The position numbers and the translations under genes are program-made. From Candidatus Methanoperedens sp. (GTDB taxonomy: Archaea; Halobacteriota; Methanosarcinia; Methanosarcinales; Methanoperedenaceae): a stretch of DNA of 63,177 nucleotides. Below are positions 17,650 to 27,473 of this stretch, one piece after another. The notes under the pieces are model-generated. The model had not been told where the DNA came from, searched no databases, and saw nothing but the letters and a program-made list of their open reading frames with translations. Each line of letters starts with the position of its first letter. Within the stretch, counting starts at the first letter, position 1. The stretch lies in assembly GCA_012026835.1 (NCBI GenBank), contig VEPN01000017.1, positions 1 to 63,177 on the forward strand, read 5' to 3'.

Positions 17650-18599
17650 TTAAAATTTCTGAAAGATTATTAGTCACCGGGGCTGCTGGTTTTGTAGGGT
17701 CAAATCTTACCAGAAGATTGATCAAAGAAGGATATGAAGTCCATATTATCACCCGGGAAACATCTGACTATTGGAGAATAAAAGATATGCTACCGTGCCT
17801 GAAAAACCATGTGGCGGACTTACTTGATGAAGACGGGTTAAAAACCGTAATTCAACAGATAAATCCGGATGTGATATTTCATCTGGCAAATGCCGGTGTT
17901 TATGGTGGCGTTCATCTTCCTGAAAAGAAAGTTGTTGAGACAAATTTTATCGGGACAATGAACCTGATTAGCGCAAGCAACGATATTGATTACAAGTGCT
18001 TTATCAATACCGGTAGTTCCGCAGAGTACGGCCCCAAAAAATTTCCTATGAAAGAAACTGATTTATGCGAGCCGATTAATGTCTATGGAGTCTCAAAATG
18101 CGCAGCGACGCTGTACGGAAATTATATCGCAAGGATAAAAGACAAACCCATAATTGGATTGCGACTTTTCTCTCCATTTGGACCCTATGATGATAAAAGC
18201 AGGTTAATGACTTATGCTATAACGAACGCACTTTGGAATAAACCATTATCTCTGGGAAATCCCAATGCAGTACGAGATTATATATATACTGAAGATGTGC
18301 TGGATATTTATTTACAAAGCATAAATATAGCCTCTGAATTAAAAGGAGAAGTATTCAATCTGGGTAGTGGTTCTCAAGCAACAATTTCATATATTGTCAA
18401 TAAAATCATTGAAATAACAGGCTCAAAGAGCGAAATAAAGTGGAACTCATTTCCCGGAAGGGCGCATGATACAGAAAAATGGGAGGCAGATGTCGAAAAA
18501 ATAAGTAAATGTTTTAACTGGCACCCTAAATATCATATAGATGATGGAATCAGGCAAACGATTTCATGGTTCGAAAATAATTTGCGTTTATACAAGTAG
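17646..18599 (+). CDS. NAD(P)-dependent epimerase/dehydratase (extended SDR)
   Basis: A Rossmann start VTGAAGFVGSNLTRRLI, the active-site pair NTGSSAEYG and the YGVSKCAA Tyr-x-x-x-Lys motif identify an extended short-chain dehydrogenase acting on a nucleotide sugar. Binding-site strands GLRLFSPFGPYD and RDYIYTEDVLDIY are also typical. The GTG start overlaps the preceding stop (GTGA), so the gene is translationally coupled to the ThDP enzyme. In this setting it may reduce or epimerise the ketosugar (a role like YerF, RfbJ or RfbS), but the specific reaction cannot be read from sequence. Confidence 0.85.
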   Translation: MIKISERLLVTGAAGFVGSNLTRRLIKEGYEVHIITRETSDYWRIKDMLPCLKNHVADLLDEDGLKTVIQQINPDVIFHLANAGVYGGVHLPEKKVVETNFIGTMNLISASNDIDYKCFINTGSSAEYGPKKFPMKETDLCEPINVYGVSKCAATLYGNYIARIKDKPIIGLRLFSPFGPYDDKSRLMTYAITNALWNKPLSLGNPNAVRDYIYTEDVLDIYLQSINIASELKGEVFNLGSGSQATISYIVNKIIEITGSKSEIKWNSFPGRAHDTEKWEADVEKISKCFNWHPKYHIDDGIRQTISWFENNLRLYK

Positions 18600-18609
18600 T
18601 CAGTAATAT

Positions 18610-19944
18610 ATGAAAACCAAAGAAGAACTCAAAAAGGAAATTTTCAGCAAGGTCAAAGAGTACTTTCTATTAGCCCATCGGCAGAAACAATTCATACCCG
18701 GCAAGTCAAAGGTAAATTACGCCGGAAGAGTGTACGATGAAAAAGAATTAATAAGCCTTGTCGATTCAGCCCTTGATTTCTGGCTCACGGCCGGCAGGTT
18801 CGCAAGACAGTTCGAGAAAGAATTTGCAGAATTTTTGGGCGTAAAACACTGCCTGTTGACAAATTCAGGCTCCTCTGCCAACCTGCTGGCTTTATCGGCT
18901 TTGACCTCCCCGACCCTGGGAGAAAAACAGTTAAAACCTGGGGACGAAGTAATTACTGTAGCTGCCGGGTTCCCTACTACGGTCAATCCGATAATACAGA
19001 ATAACCTGATTCCAGTGTTCATAGATGTAAACCTTGGAACATATAATATTCAATGTGATAAGATTGAAGATGCGATTTCAGACAGGACAAAAGCCATTTT
19101 TATTGCACATACGATGGGCAATCCTTTCAATCTCGATGCTGTGATGGAAATCGTAAAAAAACACGACCTCTGGCTAATAGAGGATAACTGCGATGCCCTG
19201 GGGTCAAAGTACAAGGGCAAATATACAGGGACTTTCGGCCATATTGCTACTTTCAGTTTTTACCCTCCTCATCATGCGACCATGGGTGAAGGCGGCGCCC
19301 TGGTTACAAATGATACGAATTTAAAAAGGCTCATTGAATCTTTCAGGGACTGGGGAAGAGATTGCTGGTGCGAGCCGGGATGCGATAACTCGTGTGGAAA
19401 AAGGTTTGACTGGCAGTTGGGTGAACTGCCATATGGTTATGATCACAAATACATATACTCGCATATAGGATATAATTTAAAGGTTACTGATATGCAGGCG
19501 GCAGTAGGGGTAGAACAGTTGAAAAAGCTGCCTTCATTCATTGAGGCGAGAAAGAGAAATTTTAGACTTCTGTACGATGGGTTGAAAAAATACGATAAAT
19601 ATTTTATTCTGCCTGAGATTGAGAAGGGAGCAGAACCAAGCTGGTTTGGGTTTTTACTGACAGTCCGTGAAAACGCAGGGTTCAGTAAAATTGATATAGT
19701 AAAATATCTTGAAGAACATAAAATAGCCACGCGAATGCTTTTTGCAGGGAATATCACCCGGCATCCAAGTTTTACAGGCGTAAATTATCGTACTTATGGC
19801 GATCTTATGAATACGGATTATATAATGAATGATACCTTCTGGGTTGGTGTTTATCCGGGAATGACCGGGGAAATTATCAGATACATTTTGTATTGTTTTG
19901 AAGAATTTATTTCATTAAAACTTAATGATGGTAAATCAGCATGA
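18610..19944 (+). CDS. NDP-4-keto-6-deoxyhexose 3-dehydratase, E1/RfbH type
   Basis: This is a DegT-fold enzyme in which His replaces the PLP-binding Lys: [14 protein letters not shown], with His221 at the Lys position. Four cysteines at residues 194, 252, 254 and 262 keep exactly the C-X57-C-X-C-X7-C spacing of the [2Fe-2S] site of CDP-6-deoxy-glucoseen dehydrase E1. The stretch [20 protein letters not shown] is the RfbH signature. It removes the C3 hydroxyl of CDP-4-keto-6-deoxyglucose using PMP and electrons from a reductase. No E3 reductase, rfbF or rfbG is in the window, so these must be elsewhere. Confidence 0.92.
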   Translation: MKTKEELKKEIFSKVKEYFLLAHRQKQFIPGKSKVNYAGRVYDEKELISLVDSALDFWLTAGRFARQFEKEFAEFLGVKHCLLTNSGSSANLLALSALTSPTLGEKQLKPGDEVITVAAGFPTTVNPIIQNNLIPVFIDVNLGTYNIQCDKIEDAISDRTKAIFIAHTMGNPFNLDAVMEIVKKHDLWLIEDNCDALGSKYKGKYTGTFGHIATFSFYPPHHATMGEGGALVTNDTNLKRLIESFRDWGRDCWCEPGCDNSCGKRFDWQLGELPYGYDHKYIYSHIGYNLKVTDMQAAVGVEQLKKLPSFIEARKRNFRLLYDGLKKYDKYFILPEIEKGAEPSWFGFLLTVRENAGFSKIDIVKYLEEHKIATRMLFAGNITRHPSFTGVNYRTYGDLMNTDYIMNDTFWVGVYPGMTGEIIRYILYCFEEFISLKLNDGKSA

Positions 19945-21002
19945 CTCTCCTGAGTATATGTATTCCAACATATAACAGACCTGAACAAGTAAAGAATCTT
20001 TACAAGACATTTTTATCCCGTGCCCTGCAGGAATACGGCAGCCAGATTGATATAATCGTTTGTGATAATTCTGACGACGAAAAAGCCTGTTTGAATCAGT
20101 CAATTCTTGGGTCTAAAGTACATTACCATAAAAATAAGGCAAATATTGGTTTTTATGGCAACATAATACAATGTACAAAACTGGCTGATGGCCAATTCAT
20201 CTGGATTATTTCTGATGATGATATTATTTTGTGGGATGGTTTCCAAAGCTTAATGGATTATCTGTCCCATGCAAGCAATGAATGTATTGATTGTATTATG
20301 CTACCGTACCGTAATGATGATTTTAATAAAAATGAAATATTAAATGATCAGCATGAATGGGGCGTAGAAAAAGATACAAATCTTTTAACACTTTTGAATG
20401 CAGTTAGATATTCATATAATCATGCCCCTTTTTGTCTTTTTTCGACTGCGGTTATCCGGCTGGATAAAAAAAGATTGGATTGGGCGGCTAACGAATTCCG
20501 TGACAATGTTATGATACAGATACCGCTTTTCCTGTGCATGCTTAAACCAGAGTCAAAATTACGGTTTCTGGATGAGATTATCATACAATACGCAGCGGAC
20601 TATCATATACAAGTGCAACTCCTGGCTTTCTACAAAGACATGAAGGACATATTGCTATTCATAAGAAAAGAATACGGGGTTGATGTAAAAGAGGCACTGG
20701 ACCTATTATACAATAAAGTGCTCTCCTTACTGTTATCCCACCGTGTTGGAATCTGCAATTACAAAAATGCAGATACCCAGCGCTGGCCCATATTGGCCGG
20801 ACTTCCCCAGCATCTGCATATTAAAACGATTATTTTAGCTTTATTAGTCGCTATGCCCAGGATTTTAATGAAGATACCATATCTGTTTTATTTAAGTATT
20901 CATTATGCATATGCAAGCAGGGAAATTTCGATTAAAAAAGTCATTACCAATTACAATACATTGTATCATTCTATCAGTATTAAGAACAAAGAATACAGAT
21001 GA
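19941..21002 (+). CDS. Family 2 glycosyltransferase (copy 1)
   Basis: The GT-A fold opens [19 protein letters not shown] and the nucleotide-sugar site is [14 protein letters not shown] (about residues 92-105). The C-terminal third is helical and partly hydrophobic (IIILALL-like stretch near 295-320), suggesting peripheral membrane contact. It transfers a sugar to a growing surface glycan; donor and acceptor are unknown. It overlaps the dehydratase gene by ATGA. It is closely related to the next gene, so the pair arose by tandem duplication. Confidence 0.85.
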   Translation: MTLLSICIPTYNRPEQVKNLYKTFLSRALQEYGSQIDIIVCDNSDDEKACLNQSILGSKVHYHKNKANIGFYGNIIQCTKLADGQFIWIISDDDIILWDGFQSLMDYLSHASNECIDCIMLPYRNDDFNKNEILNDQHEWGVEKDTNLLTLLNAVRYSYNHAPFCLFSTAVIRLDKKRLDWAANEFRDNVMIQIPLFLCMLKPESKLRFLDEIIIQYAADYHIQVQLLAFYKDMKDILLFIRKEYGVDVKEALDLLYNKVLSLLLSHRVGICNYKNADTQRWPILAGLPQHLHIKTIILALLVAMPRILMKIPYLFYLSIHYAYASREISIKKVITNYNTLYHSISIKNKEYR

Positions 21003-21031
21003 AAGAAAAGACTTTAAGGAAATAAACGGCC

Positions 21032-22111
21032 ATGTGCATTGAGAATAATATGAAACTTTTGAGCATCTGTATCCCTACTTATAACCGGCCTGATAAGCTG
21101 AAAGAAATCTATCAAAATTTTCTGGTCTTTGCCCTTCATGAATATGGTGATCAGGTAGAGGTAGTGGTCCGTGACAATTCGGATGAAAAAAATGCCCGTA
21201 TAAACCGTTCTATACTTGAAGGCACCCAGGTACGTTATTACAAGAATGAGACAAACGTATATTTCTGCGGAAACCAGGTAAGATTAATTGGCGACTCTAA
21301 AGGACAATTCATATGGATCGTTTCAGACGATGATTTAATCCTTATGGATGGATTCAAACAGCTAATGAGTTGTCTGCCCACTGCCAGCAAAGAATGTATA
21401 GATTGCCTTATCCTTCCAATCAATTATCGCAATAATATGGGAGAACTTATAGAACATAAATATGGCATGAACAGCAAGGGTGATACTGATATTGAAAAAT
21501 ATCTGAAAACTCTGCCTGTGGTCCCTTTTGGATATTTTGCTGAAGCAGTTATCCGGGTAAATAAGAGCCGGCTGGATTGGGTGGCAAAAGAATACCAGGG
21601 TAATGAAATAATTAATATACCACTTTTCCTTACAATGCTTAAACCCGAGTCAAAAATGCGATTTTTGGATAAAGCCGTAATTGAATACCATGAGACATAT
21701 TATGTCAGGGGTTTTGATATTTGCAAATATTATTACTGGCACCGTGAAGTGACCTCGTTTTTAGAGAAATATTATAATGTTGATAGCGCGATGCTGAACG
21801 ATAATTCATACAAGGAGTTTTTGTTAATGGTATTGGTTCACAGGGTTGGGCTTCGGATATACCCCAATATAAAAGAAGTACGACGATTTCTGGTTACCAA
21901 AATCCGTCATAATTTATGTTTGAAAAGTATCGCTCTGGCAACTATCATAGTTTTACCCGGAAGTTTAGTGAGACACCCTTACTTATTTTATTTAAGCGTT
22001 CAGCGTGCACATGGCTGTGGAGGTTTCTCTATTAAGGAAGTCGTTTCAAGGTACAGTTTACTAAATAACTTCATTCGCACGAAAGAAGATGAAAGAAGGT
22101 CGGTCAATTGA
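21032..22111 (+). CDS. Family 2 glycosyltransferase (copy 2)
   Basis: This 359-residue paralogue of the preceding gene aligns along its whole length: [55 protein letters not shown] and a C-terminal LFYLSVQRAHGCGGFSIKE. The catalytic DDD is kept in both copies, so both are probably active with different acceptors. The first residues MCIENN may be extra; MKLLSICIP is an alternative start at 21050. Confidence 0.85.
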   Translation: MCIENNMKLLSICIPTYNRPDKLKEIYQNFLVFALHEYGDQVEVVVRDNSDEKNARINRSILEGTQVRYYKNETNVYFCGNQVRLIGDSKGQFIWIVSDDDLILMDGFKQLMSCLPTASKECIDCLILPINYRNNMGELIEHKYGMNSKGDTDIEKYLKTLPVVPFGYFAEAVIRVNKSRLDWVAKEYQGNEIINIPLFLTMLKPESKMRFLDKAVIEYHETYYVRGFDICKYYYWHREVTSFLEKYYNVDSAMLNDNSYKEFLLMVLVHRVGLRIYPNIKEVRRFLVTKIRHNLCLKSIALATIIVLPGSLVRHPYLFYLSVQRAHGCGGFSIKEVVSRYSLLNNFIRTKEDERRSVN

Positions 22112-23028
22112 ACTTTGTACGCATTATCCTGTCTGGCGACCTGAGTATATATACCAAATTAGAAATCCTGAAACAAAAAGCTATGGCGTTTACTATAAAA
22201 TTACTGAATATCTTTAAAAAACCACAAGCCGTAGAAAGCCCTATAAAACAACCGGGTTCTGGGATTGGTACTTTCAATTATAAAGGATTTATTTTCTATT
22301 ACAACAACCATGGAATCAGAGCCGACCTTTTGAAATCCGGTAACTGGTCATATGACCAGGAAATCGCTTCTTCAATAATTGCAGAACTTACTAAATCATC
22401 TGCACCGGTATTCCTGGACATAGGTGCACATGCGGGTTTTATTACATTAAATATTCTTGAGAAAGTACCATCTGCGCAGGTATTCGCTTTCGAACCAGGG
22501 ATACTTCAAAGTTCATTATTTGAAAAAACGATCAAGGCGAATAACCTGAACGATAAAGTTATTCTCTATAGAGAAGCCCTGGGACGTGAAACAGGGATAA
22601 CATCATTTATCTGTCAGGAATCTCCGGATGTTGACTGGTCAATGAACAATGGATTTCTGGATACGGGCAGGGGAAAAGGCAAGCAAAAGCGCGTTGAAGT
22701 TAAAGTTCAGACTGTTGATAAATGGTGGAAGGAAGCAGGGCAACCAAAAGTCAGTGTTGTAAAAATGGATACTGAAGGTGCAGAACTCTGGATATTGCAG
22801 GGCGGCACTGAATTCTTATCAGCCTGCAAGCCAGCGATCTTTTTAGAAATCAATCCTTTGAATCTTCATGTTTATCCTTATGGGGCCAGGGATATTCTGG
22901 TATGGCTTGATAATCACAATTATTGCGTGGAAACCCTTGGAGGAGTCCGGGTCGTACCGGATAATCTTAAGCGGATTTTAAAAGATAATGAATTCTTTGT
23001 CGCAAGACCAAATGCAGGGCATGAATAA
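22108..23028 (+). CDS. FkbM-family SAM-dependent methyltransferase
   Basis: A class I methyltransferase core begins near residue 90 with FLDIGAHAGFITLNIL (SAM-binding glycine loop), followed by VFAFEPG and the FkbM signature VVKMDTEGAELWILQGG. Family members methylate hydroxyl groups on sugars and other metabolites, so O-methylation of the surface glycan is the likely job. The gene overlaps the second GT2 gene by ATGA and touches the next gene, giving tight coupling. Confidence 0.85.
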   Translation: MNFVRIILSGDLSIYTKLEILKQKAMAFTIKLLNIFKKPQAVESPIKQPGSGIGTFNYKGFIFYYNNHGIRADLLKSGNWSYDQEIASSIIAELTKSSAPVFLDIGAHAGFITLNILEKVPSAQVFAFEPGILQSSLFEKTIKANNLNDKVILYREALGRETGITSFICQESPDVDWSMNNGFLDTGRGKGKQKRVEVKVQTVDKWWKEAGQPKVSVVKMDTEGAELWILQGGTEFLSACKPAIFLEINPLNLHVYPYGARDILVWLDNHNYCVETLGGVRVVPDNLKRILKDNEFFVARPNAGHE

Positions 23029-23978
23029 TGAATGAAGAAAAATCCGTTAAGGCAGCGATCGTATATCTTGCAAGGTCAAGACCAGGAGACATAGCAGAGC
23101 TGAAACGCAGCTTATCACTTCTGGATGTTAACTTCAACGATAAATTCAATTACCCTGTTGTTATTTTTCATGAAGACATTAATGAAAAACTGATGGGAAA
23201 AATCCGTGAATCTACACGGTCACAAATTCAATTTGAAAAAGTTAGTTTTAAGATCCCTGATTTTTTAAACAAAGAGGAAGTCCCGGAATTAATCTATCTG
23301 GACGGGGACTGTTTTTCAATGGGATACCGCCATATGTGCCGGTTTTTCAGCGGAATTATTTTCCATCATCCTGCACTGAAAGATTACGATTATTACTGGC
23401 GGCTTGATACGGATTCTTTTTTACTTGATAAAATAGATTATGATGTGTTCCAGTTCATGCATGAGAGAAATTTTAAATATGGTTATATCGGTATATTTAA
23501 AGATGAGCCTGGCGTGACCCGGGATTTGTGGGATACAACAAAAAAATATATAGAAGATAATAACCTCAAGCCGCAATTCCTGCAAAAATTCATGTCTGAT
23601 GGGATATGGGATAGAAGCTATTATTATACAAATTTTGAAATATCAAGACTTGATTTCTGGCGCTCTGAAGAGTTTATGAATTATTTCGAGTATTTAGACC
23701 GGGCCGGAGGGATTTATAAATATAGATGGGGAGATGCTGTTATTCACCTGCTGGCTGTCTCAATATTCCTTCCTGAAAGTAATGTCCACAGGTTCAGCGA
23801 TATTGCCTACCAGCACCAGGGATTTTTTAACAATTATTCACCGAGCCCGGATATTTTTAGCAGGTTAAAAAACCTGAAAGAAATTATCAAGAAACCTGTT
23901 GTGAGAACATCGAACAGCCTCAAGAGAAAATCAGGCTTATACAGGAGATTTATAAAATTCGTCAAAAGGGAATCATAG
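23028..23978 (+). CDS. GT15-like (Kre2/Mnt1-type) mannosyltransferase
   Basis: The sequence YRHMCRFFSGIIFHHPALKD, YYWRLDTDSFLLDKI and YDVFQFMHERNFKYGYIG follows the signature order of fungal alpha-1,2-mannosyltransferases of family GT15, including the MCRF(F/Y)SG and YYWR motifs. No N-terminal membrane anchor is present, unlike the fungal type II proteins. It ends the glycan operon. Transfer of mannose to a surface glycan or glycolipid is the family expectation; the donor is unproven. GT15 is mostly eukaryotic, so a transfer history is plausible. Confidence 0.75.
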   Translation: MNEEKSVKAAIVYLARSRPGDIAELKRSLSLLDVNFNDKFNYPVVIFHEDINEKLMGKIRESTRSQIQFEKVSFKIPDFLNKEEVPELIYLDGDCFSMGYRHMCRFFSGIIFHHPALKDYDYYWRLDTDSFLLDKIDYDVFQFMHERNFKYGYIGIFKDEPGVTRDLWDTTKKYIEDNNLKPQFLQKFMSDGIWDRSYYYTNFEISRLDFWRSEEFMNYFEYLDRAGGIYKYRWGDAVIHLLAVSIFLPESNVHRFSDIAYQHQGFFNNYSPSPDIFSRLKNLKEIIKKPVVRTSNSLKRKSGLYRRFIKFVKRES

Positions 23979-24006
23979 TCATTGGAAAATAATAATGCAT
24001 TAACGA

Positions 24007-25983
24007 TTATTCCTTTAATCTCGATCCGCCCGGAGGCAGGAACCTTGCAATCGTATCTGGCGACGCTATTGCCTTTATGAGTTTTTTATCCTCGAATTTC
24101 TCATTCAGCAACCTGTAAATCTTCTTTGAAAGGTCATTCTGGTTGAATTCCCCGGGCTCGACCTCTATTACAAACTGCGCCTTTTTCTTCACGGCGCTCA
24201 CCGGACCTCCGATCAGCTTTTTCTCTTCATTCATTTCAAGGCCCAGCGCAGCTTCAAGCCTAACATCCTTGTAGTAATTGCGCTTTCCCCTTATCACAAA
24301 AGCTCCTTTTGCCACATATTCTCCTGATTCCGGAGTTTTTGAGACCTGCTCAGGGAGCACCCGGTAGCACTCCCCGCTTGCCTGCCCGGATTTCCAGATT
24401 CCTGAGTAAGAGACTGTAAACTGAGCAGCCTCAAGGAGCGTGGTTTCAGGAACCTCTTTGCCTCCGGTTTTTACAACTACAGCAGGTGAGCCCGATACAT
24501 GGGTATGGAAGAATATATCCCGTTTTTCAAGGTACTTTTTCACGATGTTCTCGTTACTTTCTGCATCCCTGCCGCCGATGACAAGGAAACCGTCAGATGA
24601 GACGAACCACCTGAATTGCTCATACCATTTCTGTTTTGGTTTCGGGATATTTTTCCTGATTTTCGGCTCTTCTATTTTTTCAGATAATTTCTTTGTTTCT
24701 TCAATGGCCATTAGTGCGCCCTTTATCTTTGCTGACAATTTCTTGGACTTATCGTAATAGGCCTGGGAATTCTGGGGAACCGACAGCCTGATATCCAGTT
24801 CAACCTCTTCATCATCAAGATTCACATTTATAGTGCCCTTTGCAGCATTGATCGACCTGACGAGCCCGGCTTCAGGAATACCCGAATTTTTTAACGTGCT
24901 TTTGATATCCTCCCATGAATAGCCCTTATCCCTGGCATTCTTTATAACTCTCAGGAGCCCTTCGCACATCTGGTAATGTGCATAGATTAATTCGCCTTTA
25001 TGAACCAGTTTCTGCTCATCTTCTTTGAATTTTTGGAGCGCCAACATCTGTTTTTGCATCCTGTACTCGTATAATCCAGGTTTTTCGGCTTTTTTCCCCT
25101 CTTTTTTTCCTGTTCCTTCTATTGCTTCCTTACCTTTCTTCTCCTGTATTCCGTAACTAAAAAAATTATCCAGCGCTTCATTAAAAGTAGCAAAAAACTG
25201 TTTTTCATCCTTTTCATATTGTGATAACTCAAAAGGCAGCACATCCACCGGTTTTCCGTTTTTTAATACGATGTGGGGTTTTAGCCCGCCGTGCAGGGGC
25301 TTGAAAACATTATGCATCGCATCAAGCAGAGGTGCCACATCAATCAATTGCCTTGCCTGTGTATTCTTTGGAATACCTGCGCGGGAGCATATCTCTTCTG
25401 AATACTGTCCGCCAATATTCATGCGCGTTGCCATGGTTCTTACAACATCTGTATCAGAACCTGAGAATATGGCTTTCAGGTCATCCAGCGTAGCTGTAAT
25501 CGGGCTGAGCTGGGCCTGGGGAAGCTCATAAACCTCCCCTCCCCTCACTCTCCTGTCCCTGAAACTTATTGATTTTAAGGGAAGGATAATCCGTTTCTCA
25601 GCATCCAGCAAAATAATGTTGCCCTTTGAAAAAAGCTCGACCAAAAGGGTGGTACTGTTCTCGCCCCGCTGGATGTGTATCTCGACTATACGGTCAAAAT
25701 CATACTGTGAAATGCCGGTTATCCTTCCGCCGCTTAAGTGTTTCCGCAGGAGCATCGGGAAGGACTGGGGGAATTTTGGGGCAATACCCGGATGTTCCGT
25801 GAGATGCAGCCGTCTTCCCGCCTCAATAATAAGATTTGTCCGCCCCTCCTTAAAAATATGAAGCCCTATTCTTATTTCATCCTGAGAATGCTGGTATATC
25901 TTTCCAAGTTTGGCGTCAAGAAGGCGCGGGCCAAGTTCCCTGATGAGCGCGGCAACATCCACGCTTGACATTTCCTGTTTCAT
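24007..25983 (-). CDS. rqcH: Ribosome quality control protein RqcH (NFACT family)
   Basis: The 658-residue protein has the NFACT-N domain (about 1-190, with RELGPRLLDAKLGKIYQ and VELFSKGNIILLD), a helical coiled-coil region (about 290-420) and the NFACT-R domain with WFVSSDGFLVIGGRDAESNE and FFHTHVSGSPAVVVK, including the Gly-Gly-Arg-Asp motif. These proteins bind obstructed 50S-peptidyl-tRNA complexes and recruit tRNA for C-terminal tailing. The start overlaps the stop of the upstream regulator gene by ATGA, so both form an operon. The convergent glycan operon ends 28 bases away. Confidence 0.93.
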   Translation of the reverse strand: MKQEMSSVDVAALIRELGPRLLDAKLGKIYQHSQDEIRIGLHIFKEGRTNLIIEAGRRLHLTEHPGIAPKFPQSFPMLLRKHLSGGRITGISQYDFDRIVEIHIQRGENSTTLLVELFSKGNIILLDAEKRIILPLKSISFRDRRVRGGEVYELPQAQLSPITATLDDLKAIFSGSDTDVVRTMATRMNIGGQYSEEICSRAGIPKNTQARQLIDVAPLLDAMHNVFKPLHGGLKPHIVLKNGKPVDVLPFELSQYEKDEKQFFATFNEALDNFFSYGIQEKKGKEAIEGTGKKEGKKAEKPGLYEYRMQKQMLALQKFKEDEQKLVHKGELIYAHYQMCEGLLRVIKNARDKGYSWEDIKSTLKNSGIPEAGLVRSINAAKGTINVNLDDEEVELDIRLSVPQNSQAYYDKSKKLSAKIKGALMAIEETKKLSEKIEEPKIRKNIPKPKQKWYEQFRWFVSSDGFLVIGGRDAESNENIVKKYLEKRDIFFHTHVSGSPAVVVKTGGKEVPETTLLEAAQFTVSYSGIWKSGQASGECYRVLPEQVSKTPESGEYVAKGAFVIRGKRNYYKDVRLEAALGLEMNEEKKLIGGPVSAVKKKAQFVIEVEPGEFNQNDLSKKIYRLLNEKFEDKKLIKAIASPDTIARFLPPGGSRLKE

Positions 25984-26756
25984 AGGCTTAAATCAACGAC
26001 TTCGTAATTCAATCCTTCTGATTCAAGTCGGTTAAGCAGGGACGGGACTTCTTCATCCACAGAGACAACAAGCGATGACAGGCCATGAAATGCCGCTTCA
26101 ACTACCGATTCCCTTGCGCCAAAAAGGATGTCGGGATGGACGTTTATTTTCCGAAGAGATATCAGTGCCTCGACGCCTATAGCCGCAATATATGTTTTAT
26201 CCTTTGAAAGTTTTTTAAGGTTCTCATAATCTACGCTCCTTGAACCCCCCCTTTCGACCCTTGGCACTTTACATATCGTTATACTTACCGATGGCAGGTT
26301 TATCATCCCTTTCAGGTCCGTCACACCTACTTCCTCCCCTTCTTCCGCTCCTGATATCGTGGTACCGGTGACTTCCCCTTCTTGCGGGTCTGCATATAGC
26401 AAACCCTTATCCATCGTTAGTGAGACCCGCTGCCCCCTGCCAAGTCCCTTAGAGGCGATCGCTGTCGCAACCGATACATGGCTGACGACATCTTCCATGA
26501 TATAGCGGGAATATTTCTTTAGCTCTATAGCCTTCTCAAGAACCCAGTCAACCCCCTTTTTTGTTACACGGTAACGTAACCTTCCGTCAGAGAATAAAAA
26601 ACCATCTGATGCAAGTTCTTTGATGTATTCTGAAACCGCCTGGGGGGTTATTCCGATTTTATCTGCGATCTCTTTTTGCCTCACATCGGGTTGGTGGGCG
26701 GATATTTCAACAAGAATCTGGAATTTGGTGCTTTCTTTTTTGCTCCGAAGTATCAT
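25980..26756 (-). CDS. Winged-helix transcription regulator with C-terminal sensor domain
   Basis: Residues about 10-70 form a winged helix-turn-helix (VRQKEIADKIGITPQAVSEY, then a basic wing). The remaining 185 residues form a conserved archaeal domain of unknown function, including GLGRGQRVSLTMDKGLLYAD and VEALISLRKINVHPDILFGA. It probably binds DNA and may regulate its own operon: a 10-base palindrome (26753-26778) covers its start codon. The ligand is unknown. Coupled by ATGA overlap to rqcH. Confidence 0.75.
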   Translation of the reverse strand: MILRSKKESTKFQILVEISAHQPDVRQKEIADKIGITPQAVSEYIKELASDGFLFSDGRLRYRVTKKGVDWVLEKAIELKKYSRYIMEDVVSHVSVATAIASKGLGRGQRVSLTMDKGLLYADPQEGEVTGTTISGAEEGEEVGVTDLKGMINLPSVSITICKVPRVERGGSRSVDYENLKKLSKDKTYIAAIGVEALISLRKINVHPDILFGARESVVEAAFHGLSSLVVSVDEEVPSLLNRLESEGLNYEVVDLSL

Positions 26757-26830
26757 AAAGGGTTACACCCCTTTATGACGTATAGGGTATGCAAAGCATA
26801 CCCTTCTTTGACAAAACTTTCTTAAAGTTT
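26753..26830. promoter_or_regulatory. Three consecutive palindromes between two regulator genes
   Basis: TCATAAAGGG (26753-26762) pairs with CCCTTTATGA (26769-26778). GGGTATGC (26785-26792) pairs with GCATACCC (26796-26803). AAACTTT (26814-26820) pairs with AAAGTTT (26824-26830). All are perfect. The first covers the start codon of the downstream regulator, so it may be an operator or a translational hairpin. The last, right after the ArsR-type stop, may terminate that gene. Confidence 0.65.
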
Positions 26831-26831
26831 T

Positions 26832-27341
26832 TCATTCGGCTTCCCCGGCCAGCTCGATCCTCTGTCCTTTCACTGTCAGCAAGGGTGATCGCTTTGCAAC
26901 GCCGCGGATGAACATTATGCTCTTGTCCACAACACGCTGGAGGCCGTTCATTGACTGGTTGCCTTCGGTAACTTCTTTCTCGATCATTTCAAGGTAATTC
27001 CTTATCTCACTGTCGCTCTTGAAAGTGATCATTATCAGGTCACTTAAGTCCTCAACAGTACACTGGAAGTTCACATGCACCCTGGAATAAGATGAATGAT
27101 ATTCCTTATCAGGCTTCTTTCCAGGCTGCGGCATCCGCCATTTGCTCTCCACAAGGCCGCTTTTTTTCAGGATATCGAGACTTTCGGCTGGTTTAAAACC
27201 TACCTCTGCCTCTATCTCTTCTTCGGTTTTCCAGTCTTTTTGCAAAAAATCAAAAACTTTTTTATGTGAATCAGAACCAAATGCCCGCAGTAAGGGGACA
27301 AGGTCTGATGGTTCATTAATAATGCGAGTTCTCTTACCCAT
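26832..27341 (-). CDS. ArsR-type winged-helix regulator
   Basis: The N-terminal part (about residues 10-100) is a winged helix-turn-helix: LLRAFGSDSHKKVFDFLQKD, TEEEIEAEVGFKPAESLDIL and a wing through YHSSYSRVHVNF. The C-terminal part is helical (LEMIEKEVTEGNQSMNGLQR) and may dimerise. No metal-binding cysteines are evident, so metal sensing is unlikely. It resembles regulators common in Methanosarcinales whose targets are mostly unknown. Upstream (27360-27473) is AT-rich with TATA-like stretches. Confidence 0.75.
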   Translation of the reverse strand: MGKRTRIINEPSDLVPLLRAFGSDSHKKVFDFLQKDWKTEEEIEAEVGFKPAESLDILKKSGLVESKWRMPQPGKKPDKEYHSSYSRVHVNFQCTVEDLSDLIMITFKSDSEIRNYLEMIEKEVTEGNQSMNGLQRVVDKSIMFIRGVAKRSPLLTVKGQRIELAGEAE

Positions 27342-27473
27342 AAATTACATCTCTCAAATTACAAGCTACTCTTCCATTCAATACTTATATGTGTTATAAA
27401 TGGATAAATGTTTTGAAAGAGCAGATTTAAAATAAAAGTCAATATATTTATATATTTTTTTAAATAATTATAT

